Below, in pieces: positions 1 to 11,787 of a stretch of 64,000 nt of DNA. Position 1 is the stretch's first letter. Every line of letters starts with the position of its first letter. The notes under the pieces are model-generated. The model saw nothing but the letters and a program-made list of their open reading frames with translations. It searched no databases and was not told the origin of the DNA. The stretch is from Microstegium vimineum (Eukaryota > Streptophyta > Magnoliopsida > Poales > Poaceae): contig CM039122.1 in the NCBI GenBank assembly GCA_022036555.1, positions 3,557,043-3,621,042 of the forward strand, in the 5' to 3' direction. The position numbers and the translations under genes were made by a program.

Positions 1-1984
1 GGAGGTCAATGTCGCCCTTCTCAAAATGATCACGCAAGAAGTGAAAGCGGACCTCAATGTGCTTGGTCTTCGAATGAAGCACAAGATTTTTAGCCACACT
101 AATTGCACTCGTGCTATCACACAACAGAGGCACCTTAGTAAGCTCAAGACCAAAATCTTTCAAAGTGGCAATCATCCAAATCAACTGCGAGCAACAACTA
201 GCCGCGACAACATACTCAGCTTCGCACGTCGACTGTGCCACGCTAGATTGTTTGCGAGAAGACCAAGAAACCAAAGAAGACCCGAGAAACTGGCAAGTCC
301 CAGAAGTGGACTTCCGATCAAGTCGGCAACCGGCAAAGTCGGCGTTAGAATAACCACAAAGCTCAAGAGAAGAAGAGGTGGAAAACCAGAGTCCAAATTC
401 GGGAGTGAAGCGCAAGTACCTCATGATGCGTTTCACCGCCTGCTTGTGCGAAGTCCGTGGGGACGCCTGAAAGCGAGCACACAAGCAGACAGCGAACTGA
501 ATGTCCGGCCGAGTCGCTATCAAGTACAGAAGCGACCCGATCATGCTTCGGTACTCCGTCTGATCCATTGCCTCTCCTTCCTCGTCCGCATCCAAGGCAG
601 TCGTAGTCGACATGGGCGTAGAAAGAGGCTTTGCCTCACCCATGTCAAACTTCTTCCAGATATCCTTCGTGTACTTGCCTTGGTGCACAAACGTCCCTTC
701 CCGGGTTTGCTTGATTTGCAACCCAAGAAAGAAGGTCAACTCTCCCATCATGCTCATATAAAATTCCCTGCTCATAAGATCTGTAAACTTGGCAACAATA
801 GCATGAGAAGAACCACCAAAGATGATATCATCCACGTATATTTGGACAAGGAGAGTGTCTTTGCCTTGCTTGAGGAGAAACAACGTCTTATCTACCGATC
901 CCATTTTAAAACCCTTAGCAAGCAAAAAGGTTTTTAGCCTATCATACCATGCTCTAGGTGCTTGTTTCAAACCATACAAAGCTTTGTGAAGTTTAAAAAC
1001 ATGGTTTGGAAACTTGGGATTTTCGAAACCGGGAGGTTGTTTAACATAAACTTCCTCCTCTATGTAGCCGTTTAAGAAAGAACTTTTAACGTCCATTTGA
1101 AAAAGTTTAAAACTCTTAGAAGCCGCAAAAGCTAGAAGGATTCTAATGGCTTCTAAACGAGCTACATGAGCAAAGGTTTCCTCATAGTCTATTCCCTCCT
1201 TTTGACAAAAGCCTTGAGCTACCAACCTAGCCTTGTTGCGCACTACCACCCCATCTTCACTTTGTTTATTTTTGATAACCCATTTGGTACCTATGGGGTG
1301 GCAACTAGGTGGTGGAGGAACTAAGACCCAAACGCGGTTTTGCTCAAAGTTTTCCAACTCCTCATGCATGGCATTAACCCAATCTGGATTCATCAAAGCG
1401 TGTCCAACATCCCGGGGCTCAAAAGAAGCGACAAAAGCCGAATGAGCAAAGTGAGAGATATAGGACCTGGACCGCGTGACTCGACGGTCAATGTCGCCGA
1501 TGATGTTCTCCGGTGGGTGCTGCCGCTGGATGTGGCGGGGAGCCTGCCTGGATGAAGTGGCCTCCCCCTCGACAGTAGCTGGAGCTCCCTCAGGTGCAAC
1601 GAGCACCGCCTCAGGAAGCTGCTCGAACGGCCCCCATGTAGAGGAAGTAGTCGGATCGGGACCGTGAGCCGAAGTGGACGTCGTAGGGTCGACGGGGGCA
1701 GCCAGTGGAGTTGGCTCGGGATCACCCCAATCGGCATCATCCTACTCCTCCACCACAAAGATGCTAGTGTTCACCTCATCATCACCTGCAAGCTCAAAAG
1801 CAGTGGAAACATAGGGCATAGTCTCATCGAAGGTAATCTCGCAAGTTTCCATCACTCGGTTAGTCTCGAGGTTAAGTGCTCGATAAGCACGAGAGTGAGT
1901 AGAATAACCAAGAAAGATACCGTCAGAAGACCGTGATTCAAATTTATCCAACTTACCGCCCTTTTGAGGATGAAACACCTGCAC
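1..1984 (-). pseudogene. Copy 1 reverse transcriptase/RNase H, degenerate
   Basis: Minus-strand translation in pieces matches the copia reverse transcriptase and RNase H of copy 2 (39097-41241). The YVDD catalytic box is still readable near 825-845 and the RNase H EAEY box near 205-220, both of which are changed in copy 2. No long minus frame survives, so several stops and frameshifts must be present. The segment 1742-1984 covers the junction from the integrase C-terminus into the linker before reverse transcriptase. The RNase H C-terminus and 3' LTR lie left of the window. The plus-strand 303-codon frame at 26-937 is an antisense shadow. Confidence 0.85.
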
Positions 1985-3067
1985 CCAAACACCCGTAGGT
2001 GACTTACCTTGGGTGGTCTCCCAAAACGCAACTCATAAGAAGTCTTCTTCTTGAAAGCTCGAAGAAAAATGCAATTGGAAACATAGCAAGCAGAACTGAG
2101 TGCCTCGGCCCAATACCGCCTAGGAGTCCTATGCTCATCGAGCATCGTCCTGGCCATCTCAACAAGGGTCCGATTTTTGCGCTCAACAACACTGTTCTGT
2201 TGGGGAGTATGAGGTGAGGAAAACTGGTGATCCAGACCCAAAGAAGAACAAAGAGTTGCAAAGTGAGCATTCTTGAATTTTGTGCCATTGTCACTACGGA
2301 TAGCTCTCATGGCATTCTTAGGTAGCTCATTTTGCAATCTGAAAATCAGATCTCGAACATGCGAAAACGCCTCATCCTTACTCTCCGAAAAGAACACCCA
2401 AGAGTACCTCGAGTAGTCATCAACGACTACAACAACATACCACTTCCCTCCTTCCGACCTAACCCGAGCTAGACCAACTGTGTCCATGTGTAAGAGCTCG
2501 CCGGGTTGTGAGGTCATAATTTGAGTTACGGGAGGATGGGAAGCAACAACCATGTTGTCATGTCTGTAAGGATGGCAAACCAAATCCTTCTCGAACTTCA
2601 GTTTTGGCAATCCTTGGATAAGGTCCATTGAGCTAAGCCTTGCAAGCAAGTCAAAACTCAAATGTCCCAATCTCCTATGCCACTTCCAAAGCTCGGAAGA
2701 AGAACCGGCAAGAAGACAACGAGAAGGTCCAGAAGAGATAGAAAAATCTGCACGAAAAACCTTCCCGAAGGGCAAAATCCGGCAAACAAGATCACCACGA
2801 GAGTACAAAATCCGAGACAAGTTTGGCTTAAAACTCACTTCAAAACCATCTTCAAGGAGTTGCGAAACCGAGAGAAGGTTAAAATGCAAATTCACAACCA
2901 AAGTAACATCCTTGAGGACAAAAGACGAATTGACTCGGATGGACCCCCGGGACACAACTTTACCTTTACTCTTGTCCCCGAATGTAATGTACTCGGTGTG
3001 GCGCACGGGGTCGAGGCTGGAGAACCACTTGGCACTTCCGGTCATATGGCGTGAGCATCCGGAATCC
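1852..3067 (-). pseudogene. Copy 1 protease/integrase, truncated by insertion
   Basis: The minus frame begins at the aspartic protease motif VDSGCSRHMTG. It continues into the GAG-pre-integrase zinc region (HRRLGH ... CHPY) and the integrase core, with D,D,E motifs visible as LLHMDTVG, IRSDNGTKF and PQQNSVVERKN. In copy 1 the last zinc-region cysteine is a tyrosine (CHPY, where copy 2 has CHPC), which should weaken zinc binding. The frame extends upstream to 3102 only because about 30 bases of the inserted 4.09-kb element happen to be open. The true upstream sequence continues at 7170. The integrase end shifts frame relative to the reverse transcriptase near 1930. Confidence 0.85.
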
Positions 3068-3072
3068 ACAAG

Positions 3073-6000
3073 TGTGACAGAACCTCTTAAGAAAGGGCCC
3101 ACTTATCAGGATTAGTAGTCCATCCGACTTAATCCCAACAAATGATCCAATTCTTAATTAGCCCGTCCGGTGTCGCCACTTTACAGCGGGTCATTCACCT
3201 CTTTCCGAACAGGATCTCCTCATTACAAACATTGCAGAAGTAATACAATAATTTATTTTACATCAAAGTAGCGGAAAATTAGAGTCATATTACAAATCAT
3301 AAGTTTTGAAACATAACTTAAGTGTCATAAGATAACATAATGTCAAGCTGCTGATAGAGTATATACAAACAACCGAGGTACTCTTGCCCAAGAGTCAAGC
3401 AAAGACAACTACTCTTCGTCCTCATCAACTGAAACAACGGTCATGCAGCACGAAGCCACACAGACCAGACTGGGATCCTCATCTGCAATAGGGGTTAACA
3501 AACCCTGAGTACGGGAGTACTCAACAAGACTTATCCGACAAAAGAAAATATTTGGTGGACAAAAGATATGCAAGTCATAGGTATCAAGGCGGGGTTTGTA
3601 AGAATCAAGTATTTTGCATAAATGAGCATTTATAAAAAGAATTGAAATTCATTTAATTCGTTTAAAAGATTACTCAAGTACCAATCTAAATTTATGATTG
3701 ATAACATGGCAATAAACCATCTAGAAAGGAACCAACAAGCATCCAATTTAAGTTTCATTAACTACGATGAAGAAGACAGTGTTATGTTTCCATATCCGAG
3801 GAACACGACGATTTGAATCGGTTTATCCCAGCTGGGGCTTCCCTAACACACGACATATACAACCTCTTAAAGCACGCATATGACTACCTTTCCCTAGATC
3901 CTCTCGCCAAAACCGGGGTTCCGCCACCCGAGAGCATAGTACACCTCCATCCAGTTCGCTAACTTGGAGAGTACACACTACTCTCGCCATCTCTCCACTC
4001 CCAGTGCGGTTTGACCGTTCTTAAGACGAGAATAGCTAGAGTCCGGCTTCCAAAAGTATGTGATAAGTACTCCAAAGTCACAACCCTAGTCATGCATCAA
4101 CGGCCGGTCCCTAATGACACAAGCGGAAAGAACCCGCTCACCAGATATCCACATCTGATGGCTCACCAACACCGAGTCCGCCCGGTCACGAATTATTACT
4201 TCCAACAACAAACCTTTCTCAAAAGATCATAACCATTTGCCGAAGCAATACGCTATGCGTAAGTGACCGGGAATCATCTACTAGAAAACTCTAAGCATAC
4301 TAAGCGTTTTTGGCAAAAGTTTTCATCTTTAAACAAGTGTCAAGGTATAAGGTACAATTAACACAAGGAGAAAGCTATGCATCAAGTAAGAATTTAATAA
4401 AGTAAGAACAATGCAATAATAACCATAAGTGTATGTAAATAAAACATTTTAAAGACAAGGTAGTGTTTGAATGCACCGGGGCTTGCCTTGGTTGGAGGGG
4501 TACAAAACTTAGGCTCTGATTCAACAAGAGAGAGATTCCCTTCAAGAGAGGGATTATCCAACCCAACCAACGAACAATCTACATGATATATTGATATGCT
4601 TAGATGATGCTTAAAATGATAGATATGATGCTTTGCAACACACAAACAAGTACTTAAGAACTGAACAAAACAGATTAAACAACTTGAGTGCAACTCTCCT
4701 TCATGAAAAGAAAGTTACACTAAAGCATAAAGCACTTTACTTACAACATAATTAATTAATTACTAAGTTTAATAATTATATCCAAAGGCACTGAGCAAAC
4801 AACACATGACAATACATGTCCAAATTGTGGTTGTCACTGGATAAATGACCATTTGTAACAATCAATACAAAATCACTCAAAACCTAAAGTTATTAGGTTT
4901 TCTAATCATTTTAAAACTAATTATATAAATAGCCATGTATAACAGTTCTTCCAAAATTCCCAAACTTTTTGTACAGCAAGGTATCAGCATATAAATGTTA
5001 CACAAAAATTATCAGAATTTTTGGAGCATTATACAGAGCATGAAAAATCATGGAAAAGCCATTTTTTAATTACATTGAGCATTTTTACAGGATTAAAAAC
5101 ATACCGAACATGGACATGTTATATTTTTCTTAAATACTACATATCACAGGGAGCATACAAAAATTTTTATAGGATTTATTTACGCATAGAAATAAACATA
5201 CAAAAATAACAAAAAGCATTACTGTACAAAATTGGAAAAATAAGAAAAACCCTTCACTGACACCTGGGTCCCGCATGTTAGTGACACAAAAATAGGGCAG
5301 CGGCACCGGTGACCACAAAACACGGCGGCGCGTCGCCGACGGCTATCTAGCGGCTCAACCAACTCATGCGCTGGACTCTACTCGTCATCCCGAACCCATC
5401 GAGGTACGATAGAGCCCTTTTTATCCCTTAGAACATCTCACCGGCGGCAATGGCGGCAACTCGAGCTCGACCGCTCAGGCGCCGGCGAGCACAGACCAAA
5501 CCAGACTCAACCAGGCGTCGAAAAAGACTCAGGAAGGTGACGCGAACGAAATGCACAAGAAAAGCGAGGCTATAACCTCCTTAAGCGAACTCGTCGACGG
5601 CAATGACGGCACCCCGCACGCGGCCGCACATGTAGCGACGAGCACAAGCCCTAATCGGCTCAACCAACAAACCCAACATGCTTAGCGGCCCCCAAACAAC
5701 GCGGACCGCAATAAAAGCGAAGCAAAACCTTAACGAAATGACCTCGTCGATGGCCATGGCGGACGGCGAAGTTTTGAGCGACGTGCGCCGGCCAAAACAC
5801 GCACGCGCTCGATCAACCAACAACGCGAATAGACTCAGGACAACTAGGCGAAGCTAGTGCAAGACTTTGACTCGAAAACGACCAACAAAAACGAAAGATC
5901 GACGAGCGCACCATCGCGACGGCCATGAACCGCGGCGACGCTCGAGGACAGAGCTCGACGGCTCGATTCAAAGGAAACCAAGCACGCGGAGAGCTCGAGA

Positions 6001-7164
6001 TACTCACCTATGTCACTAAACTCCTGTTATCGAGGCCGAGGAGGAAGTAAAACGACCGGTCGACGAAGATCGTGTCGGCGGAAATGATGAGCAGGACGGC
6101 ACGACGTTCCCGAAGCTGCGGACCACCAAATGAGAAACAACGAGGCGTTCAAGGATCAGCAACGAACGAAGAACACAAAACAAGAAAGAGAAAAACAATG
6201 CGGCTCCTGGGTAGCCAGAACGACCGTGGACCAGAACGGCGGCGCTCTCGCCGGAGATGGAGAAGACGGGGTTGCGTCGGGCAAACAAAGGCTCGACGGC
6301 TTCAACCAGCCCTCGAGTAAGGTGTGTGAAACTATTGCGAAGACATTGGCGGTGGTTGGATGGATTGACAGTGACTGGAGGACTCGCGCTAGCTCGACGA
6401 CGCAGAATGAACTCGCGGCGGAGCAGAGCAGACGGTGGCGCGAGTTTGAAAAGAGAGCAAGGAGTGGACGTCGTCCCGTTTTGAAGGCGTGAAAGGGACC
6501 GTGGCGTTGCCACGCACTCGACAAGACGTGCGTCGAGACCAGAGGTCGCACGGTGAGCTCGACAGGTGGCCGGCCAGGTGTCGGCGTCGAGTTCATCGCC
6601 GCCATGCAAGTGCTCGATGAAATGACTGAACAGCCCTTGGTACTAAATTGCAAAATGCACAAGCTTCCAAGGGTTTTCGTGTAAAACTTAGAACACCAAA
6701 GTTTCTCCAAAATTCATGATCTACAACTTCTTCAATATACACATTTTCAAATTCAGCCTAGAAATGAAAATGCATTTTTGAAATTTAAAAACCTTTTAAA
6801 AAGGATTTACCCTCGTTTCAAAAACTCTAAAAACTTGAATAACACTTGAAAAACTGCCAACACAACAAAAGCAATTCAAACAGAGCTCTATCACATTGCT
6901 TAAACAACCATAGGCAAATTCCTTTTAGATTTTTAAAACCATGTCTAGGGTTTAATCCACCCCTCTAGAATTTAGGGTTTGGATTCAAATTTGAATTTTT
7001 GAATTTGAAAAGATGATCCTGCAATCACACCATGGATCAAACATAAGCAAGTAAACTCATTTTAGTTCAATGCATATCCAGGTTTTCAAACAAATGAATG
7101 ATGCTTAATGCATATGATGACATGATCAATTTTTAATTAAGTGATTAACACCAGGGGTGTTACA
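3073..7164 (-). mobile_element. Probable solo LTR (Ty3/gypsy-like), 4092 bp, inside copy 1
   Basis: The insert runs from TGTGACAG to GTGTTACA, so it has TG...CA ends and an imperfect terminal inverted repeat (TGTGACA / TGTAACA). It is flanked by the 5-bp direct repeat ACAAG at 3068-3072 and 7165-7169. Copy 2 shows the unoccupied sequence with a single ACAAG near 42316-42321. No gag, pol, primer-binding site or second LTR is visible inside. A single long LTR left by LTR-LTR recombination is the simplest reading; a large non-autonomous element is the alternative. The start TGTAACACCCC read from the right end is typical of grass gypsy LTRs, hence the minus orientation. GC content is uneven: 5300-6600 is GC-rich and the rest AT-rich. 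Confidence 0.8.
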
Positions 7165-7198
7165 ACAAGCCAAGTCTCCTCCAGTCCTCCTTCCTACA

Positions 7199-9774
7199 TC
7201 AATAAAAAGACATAGGGTGAGCAAACGGACCAACACTGGGGTTAGTAAACTGTGAAAGATACCAGTATTGTCTCACTTGCCCAAAGAATGGGTTAGGAGA
7301 AAAACCAAACATCTCCTTCCCCACGAAGGGATAGCGATCACCACGATAGGGAAAACGTGGTCCGCTAGAGAAGGGTGGAGTAAAGCCACCGCCACGAGGC
7401 CCGTAGTCATATGGGTCACGACCGGTACCCCACCGGGCACGACCACCACATGGTCTCGCCTCCTGAGGCCTAGCACCTTGAGGCATTGTACCTCTAGGCC
7501 TAGAAGTGCGCCTCTAAACTTCCGGTTCACACACCCCAACTCGTGGGTGGTACATGTCCCGGTTGTTCAACTTAACCTGCCTTCGATCATCTCTCTTCCT
7601 CTTAAAGCAAAACTTAGCCAAGTGCCCATCCCTCTCACAATACTCACAGTGGTACCTCACCACACTCTTGGTAGACACTCTCTTGGTGGGTTGGGTGGCT
7701 CTAGCTTTCTTAGGAAGGGGATCACTAGAGATATCGGGCATGGTGTCAAGTGGGTTGCGAAGGTGGTTCGGTTTGGCAATCCACACTTGCTTCTGTGGAG
7801 TGGTTTTGGGTGGCTCTTCAAACACACCATCTCTCACAGGAAACTTGGAGGGGTTGGTAGGCTTAGGTGGAGTGATCTTGGTAAGCTTGGGAGTTGTGGT
7901 GGGTTTCTCACCCTCGCTCAAACCACTGCACTCACCGATCTTACCGAACATGCTATCGTCCTTCACACCTATAGCAAAGCCTACTCCCGTGCTGCTAGCC
8001 CTTTTGCATTGGCTAAGCATCATCCCCAACTGCGGCTCTCGGCAAGACACCCAGCTCAAGATGGACCGAAGGTATGTATTTTCTTCCTCGATACGCATCT
8101 TGTCGTGTCTGTACGACGCGATCTCAAGCTCTAAAGCCTCAAAGCGATCCGACTCTCTAGTGCTATCTGAGCTGACCTTCTCTAGCACAGCAATCCTAAC
8201 ATCTCTTTGTGCCAGCTCAGAACGCAAGCCTAAGCAAGACTTGCACGCACCAAGTAAGCTAGGCCTAGCCTTCAGCTCACTGACCTCCTTAAGTAGAGTG
8301 CCATACTTGTCCTGGAGAGTGACAAGACTAGACATGTGGATGGCGCAAGCATCACACTCTACCTCCTCGGTAACCACCACTTGTGCCTTAGCAAACTCTA
8401 GCTCATGAAGCGTGCTAAGGTACTTTGCCTTAAAAATGTTCCTCTCGCATGCCAACGCTTGAGCAAAGCATCCTAACTCATCAAGGCGTCGTTTAGGGAC
8501 TCAAGCTCGAGGGAGAGGGATTCGATGGTGGGTGGTACCTCGGGAGTGTCGGAGTCGTAGCTGTAGTCGGGGCCTTCCTTGCACTTGCCGACTTTGCCTT
8601 CTTCAATCGCCATGGTGCAAAAGCCACCGTGCTTAGCGTCGGCGTAGAAGCATAGGTCGTTGAACTTGTCCTCAACCTTTCCCTTCGACTCATCATCGCT
8701 TGAAGAAGCACCTCCATCGGAGAAGGCATCGATGTCGCTGAGGGAGGCGAGGAAGGCTTGGTGCTTGGCCTTCACCTTGTCGATCACCTTCTTGGAGGAC
8801 CTTCGGTGGTAGCCACCCTTGGGCTTGTGCTTGTCCTCGAAGTGGTGCTCGCGCTTGTCCTTGCGCTTGGTGAAGTCACCCGCAGCTTTCTTGGGACACT
8901 TTGCGATGAAGTGATCCTCATCACCGCAACGGTAGCAGCCCTTGGCCGAGCCACCACGTCGTCGGTTCAAACGGTTGTTGTGAAACCGTGAGAACCTAGT
9001 GATGACTAGGGCCAGCTCGTCATCTCCAAGAGACTCCACTTGCTCCTCTGCCACAGACATCAAAGACAAAGCAAACAAAGAGTGTGAAGCGTCATTGGAG
9101 GAAGAAGACGTATTGCCGGGGCCAGAAATCAACGCCATAGAAGGTTTCGACGGGTTTTCAAGCTTGGCCTGGGTCTGGTAGTCAATCTCCGAGGACTTAA
9201 GCTTGCTGAACAGCTCATCCACGGTCAGGGCATCATAGCCCAGTGACTCCTGAATTACAGCCACCTTCATCTCCGACACCTTCCGATCAAGTGCATGCAA
9301 AAGCTTGATATCCATCTCATGATCATCATAAGGCAAGTTGGCTCGATTAGCACGCATCTTGTTGACGATAGATTGGAAGTGAGTGAACATCCTGTCAACA
9401 GATTCGCCGGCCAACTGAGCAAAGTTCTCGTACTCTCTATGGTACGTGTCGAAGAGTCTGGACTTGATCTGAGGGTTGCCCTCATGATATCTCAAGAGTG
9501 TTTTCCATATCTCCCGTGCCGTAGTGAGACTCGAAACCCGCTCAAACTCTGGAAGAGACAGACAAGAGAAGAGAATGCTACGGGCTCTTGCGTTTGACGC
9601 ATGCTACGTAATCTAGGCATCGGTGATCCGAGCCTCAAGAACCATGTAGTTCTCATTCTCACAAATCTCCCAAAACTTTGTGTCAAGCCATTGGAGGTAA
9701 GCCGACATGCGCACCTTCCAATAGGCAAAGTTGGTTCCATCGAAGTAGGGAGGTTTACCACCACCTCGCTCCAT
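7199..9774 (-). pseudogene. Copy 1 gag polyprotein, broken
   Basis: The gag start is the ATG at 9774, shortly after the primer-binding site; the N-terminus begins MERGGGKPPYFDGTNFAYW, a copia UBN2/DUF4219-type gag start. Two TAG stops lie near 9600-9615. The next piece (8473-9495) contains the knuckle CYRCGDEDHFIAKC. A one-base deletion relative to copy 2 near 8455-8470 shifts the frame into 7514-8455, which holds a second CCHC-like motif, CEYCERDGHLAKFC. A TAG near 7511 then separates the glycine/proline-rich C-terminus (7199-7486). Gag would package the RNA genome into virus-like particles; this copy cannot make a full protein. Confidence 0.85.
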
Positions 9775-9823
9775 GTCGCCTTCGCAGATCAAGAACCGTG
9801 TAAGGTGGATTGATCCTTAACCG

Positions 9824-9835
9824 GCTCTGATACCA
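9824..9835 (-). other. Primer-binding site of copy 1 (initiator Met tRNA)
   Basis: The minus strand reads TGGTATCAGAGC two bases inside the LTR edge. This is the standard plant LTR-retrotransposon site complementary to the 3' end of initiator methionine tRNA. Confidence 0.9.
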
Positions 9836-9837
9836 AT

Positions 9838-11787
9838 TGAAGGACCGAGAACGGCGACCAGAGGGGTGGGGGTGAATGGGAGCCAGATAAAAATTCCTTT
9901 CAGAAACTTCTATTGCTTGACCCTTGTCCCAAAATCACGCCCAAAATGCAACTTCGAAAACTTCGACTCGCACACGACCTAACGAGTAGGTGGACACCTT
10001 AGGAGTGGTCCTAAAGGTGCAGCGGAGCGGTCGGAAAACCTTCACGAACAAGCCACGGAAGAATCAAAGCAAATCAGCAAAGACTGCACTTTCCCGGACT
10101 GTCCGGCCTTTGGGCCCGGACTGTCCGCCAGAGAGGGAAAAGCCAACGGCGGACTGTCCGTAAGAACCGTCAGACTGTCCGCAAGCCAAACTGGAAAAAC
10201 ACCAAGTTCCTGGACTGTTCCTTGGTCCGGTCTAGGACTATCCGCGCCAATGGTCCGGACTATCCGCCGTGTAAAACCGAAAAACCAAACGTTTATGTAT
10301 CAATCTGCTCGGGCTACAGACTTGGGCCCGGACAGTCCGGCACTTGGGCCCGGACAGTCCGCGGTGCCTGAGTCAGCTGTGAGCAGAGAGCTCCTGTCTC
10401 AGCCCCGAGGCCCAGACAGTCCGCGGGTTGGGCCCGGACAGTCCGAGGGCCACTCGACAGAGGCGATTTTGGGCGATTTTGAATCCCCTCCCCAAATCCT
10501 TCCACAAATCTTCACCAAATCTTCACCAATAGCCACCAAATTTTGTGGGCATGATCCCAAGGCTATGGAGGAGCTATCCGTAGAGAATCATCACTCAATT
10601 TGGATCGAATCAACAGGAGTAAAGGAAATTTGGGAAAAGCTCCAAAAACGAAGAACACAAAATAGAAATTGCCCATCTAAGTGCTCAAGATGTTTGGGAC
10701 GAAACCCTTCGATGCAAATCTTCCACTCGTGATCCCACACAATTTGGTTCAAACGGAATCGCAAAACTCGCTCTCAATCAAGAGAAATCATCGCATGAAC
10801 AAAGAGGATTAAGAGGAGCAAAAACGCGATTAGCGGAGAACACAAGAAAAGGAGTCACAATCACGAAATCAAAGCCACCATGGCTTACGGAGGGTAAGGC
10901 CAACGATTCCCGACAAAATCAAAGTGCAAATCCTTACACTAGGGACCTCATGAACTAGAGAGATAAACTAGAGAGAGAGAGAGGTGGTGCAAATGACTAG
11001 GGTTCAAGAGGTGAGATGAGGATACCCCTTCATCCCCTATTTAACGAGGCTTTGGCTATTTCCCAAAGACCCCCCTAGATACATGAGTGAACTACCTAGC
11101 CTAAGCATTGCAGTCCAAGCTCCGGAAAATATCTCCTGCATTTTGAATGGACGGCCCCGCTTCCTGCCAGGAGTTGCCGTCGCCTCGACACAACCTCCAG
11201 GATTCTGCCACGTGCCATCCCCGCTTCCTCGGAAGCTCCGCCCGGGTTTTGAGGCCCAAACCCGCGAAACCCGCCACCGATAGCTTTGGGCTCTACTACC
11301 GAACCCCGAGTTTTGAGGCCCAAACTCGGAAACCGTCCTCGGATGGTTTTGAGGCCCAAACCACCAAACCGCTCGACTCGAGCCACCTTGTCCTCGCCCG
11401 GTCGGACTCCGAGTCCCATGAGCCTCCGCTCGACCCGCTCGTCCACCGTCTTGACTCGGTCTACCTCCATGTCTTCTCGCACTCGCCGGTGCCAAGTACT
11501 AGCCACCACAACTAGTCCGCCGGCGCCCATGATCCCTCAGTCCGAGCCCCGCTTCCGCCCTTCATCGCTCTCAGTCCATCGGCACGGCAAGCCTCTACTC
11601 GACCTTCTCCACGCCATTGACCACTGTCACTAGGCATAGCATCTGCACACCACAAGCCGATAGACAGGCACACATTTGCTTTCGCAATGAGGTTAGGGTA
11701 AGCCACTCAAACTGAAACGCTCAAGTGTTGGGCAATTACTCATCATAAAACTGAACTACATGGGTACTTATCCACCATGTGTTCGCA
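9838..11787 (-). repeat. 5' LTR of Sirevirus copy 1 (1950 bp)
   Basis: On the plus strand the LTR runs from TGAAGGACCGAG to GTGTTCGCA. Its right part (about 11140-11787) matches the copy 2 LTR closely, including the stretches with repeated TTTTGAGGCCCAAA. Its left part differs: 10090-10450 carries about ten copies of GGACTGTCCG or its complement GGACAGTCCG, where copy 2 instead has GTCCGACGCT motifs. The base after the LTR starts GATCT; the matching target duplication would lie left of the window. Confidence 0.85.

Larger units (their letters stand above)
1..11787 (-). mobile_element. Sirevirus-type Ty1/copia retrotransposon, copy 1 (3' end outside window)
   Basis: The order on the minus strand is LTR (9838-11787), primer-binding site, gag, protease, integrase, then reverse transcriptase running off the window start. 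That is the Ty1/copia order. The sequence is closely similar throughout to copy 2 (35680-46314), and base 1 corresponds to about 39203 there, inside RNase H. Gag and pol are interrupted by stops, frameshifts and a 4.09-kb insertion (3073-7164), so the element is dead. It lies in an intron of the oxidosqualene cyclase pseudogene: the LTR ends at 11787 and an OSC exon starts at 11890. The Sirevirus assignment rests on the long gag with a zinc knuckle, the long LTR and the multiplied polypurine tracts seen in copy 2. Confidence 0.9.

Noticed and set aside
26..937. 303-codon plus-strand open frame at the window start
   Set aside because: Antisense to the reverse transcriptase/RNase H of Sirevirus copy 1; the same shadow appears, broken, opposite copy 2.
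7268..8408. Plus-strand frames of 284-288 codons opposite copy 1 gag
   Set aside because: Antisense shadows; equivalent frames occur opposite copy 2 gag at 42600-43353.
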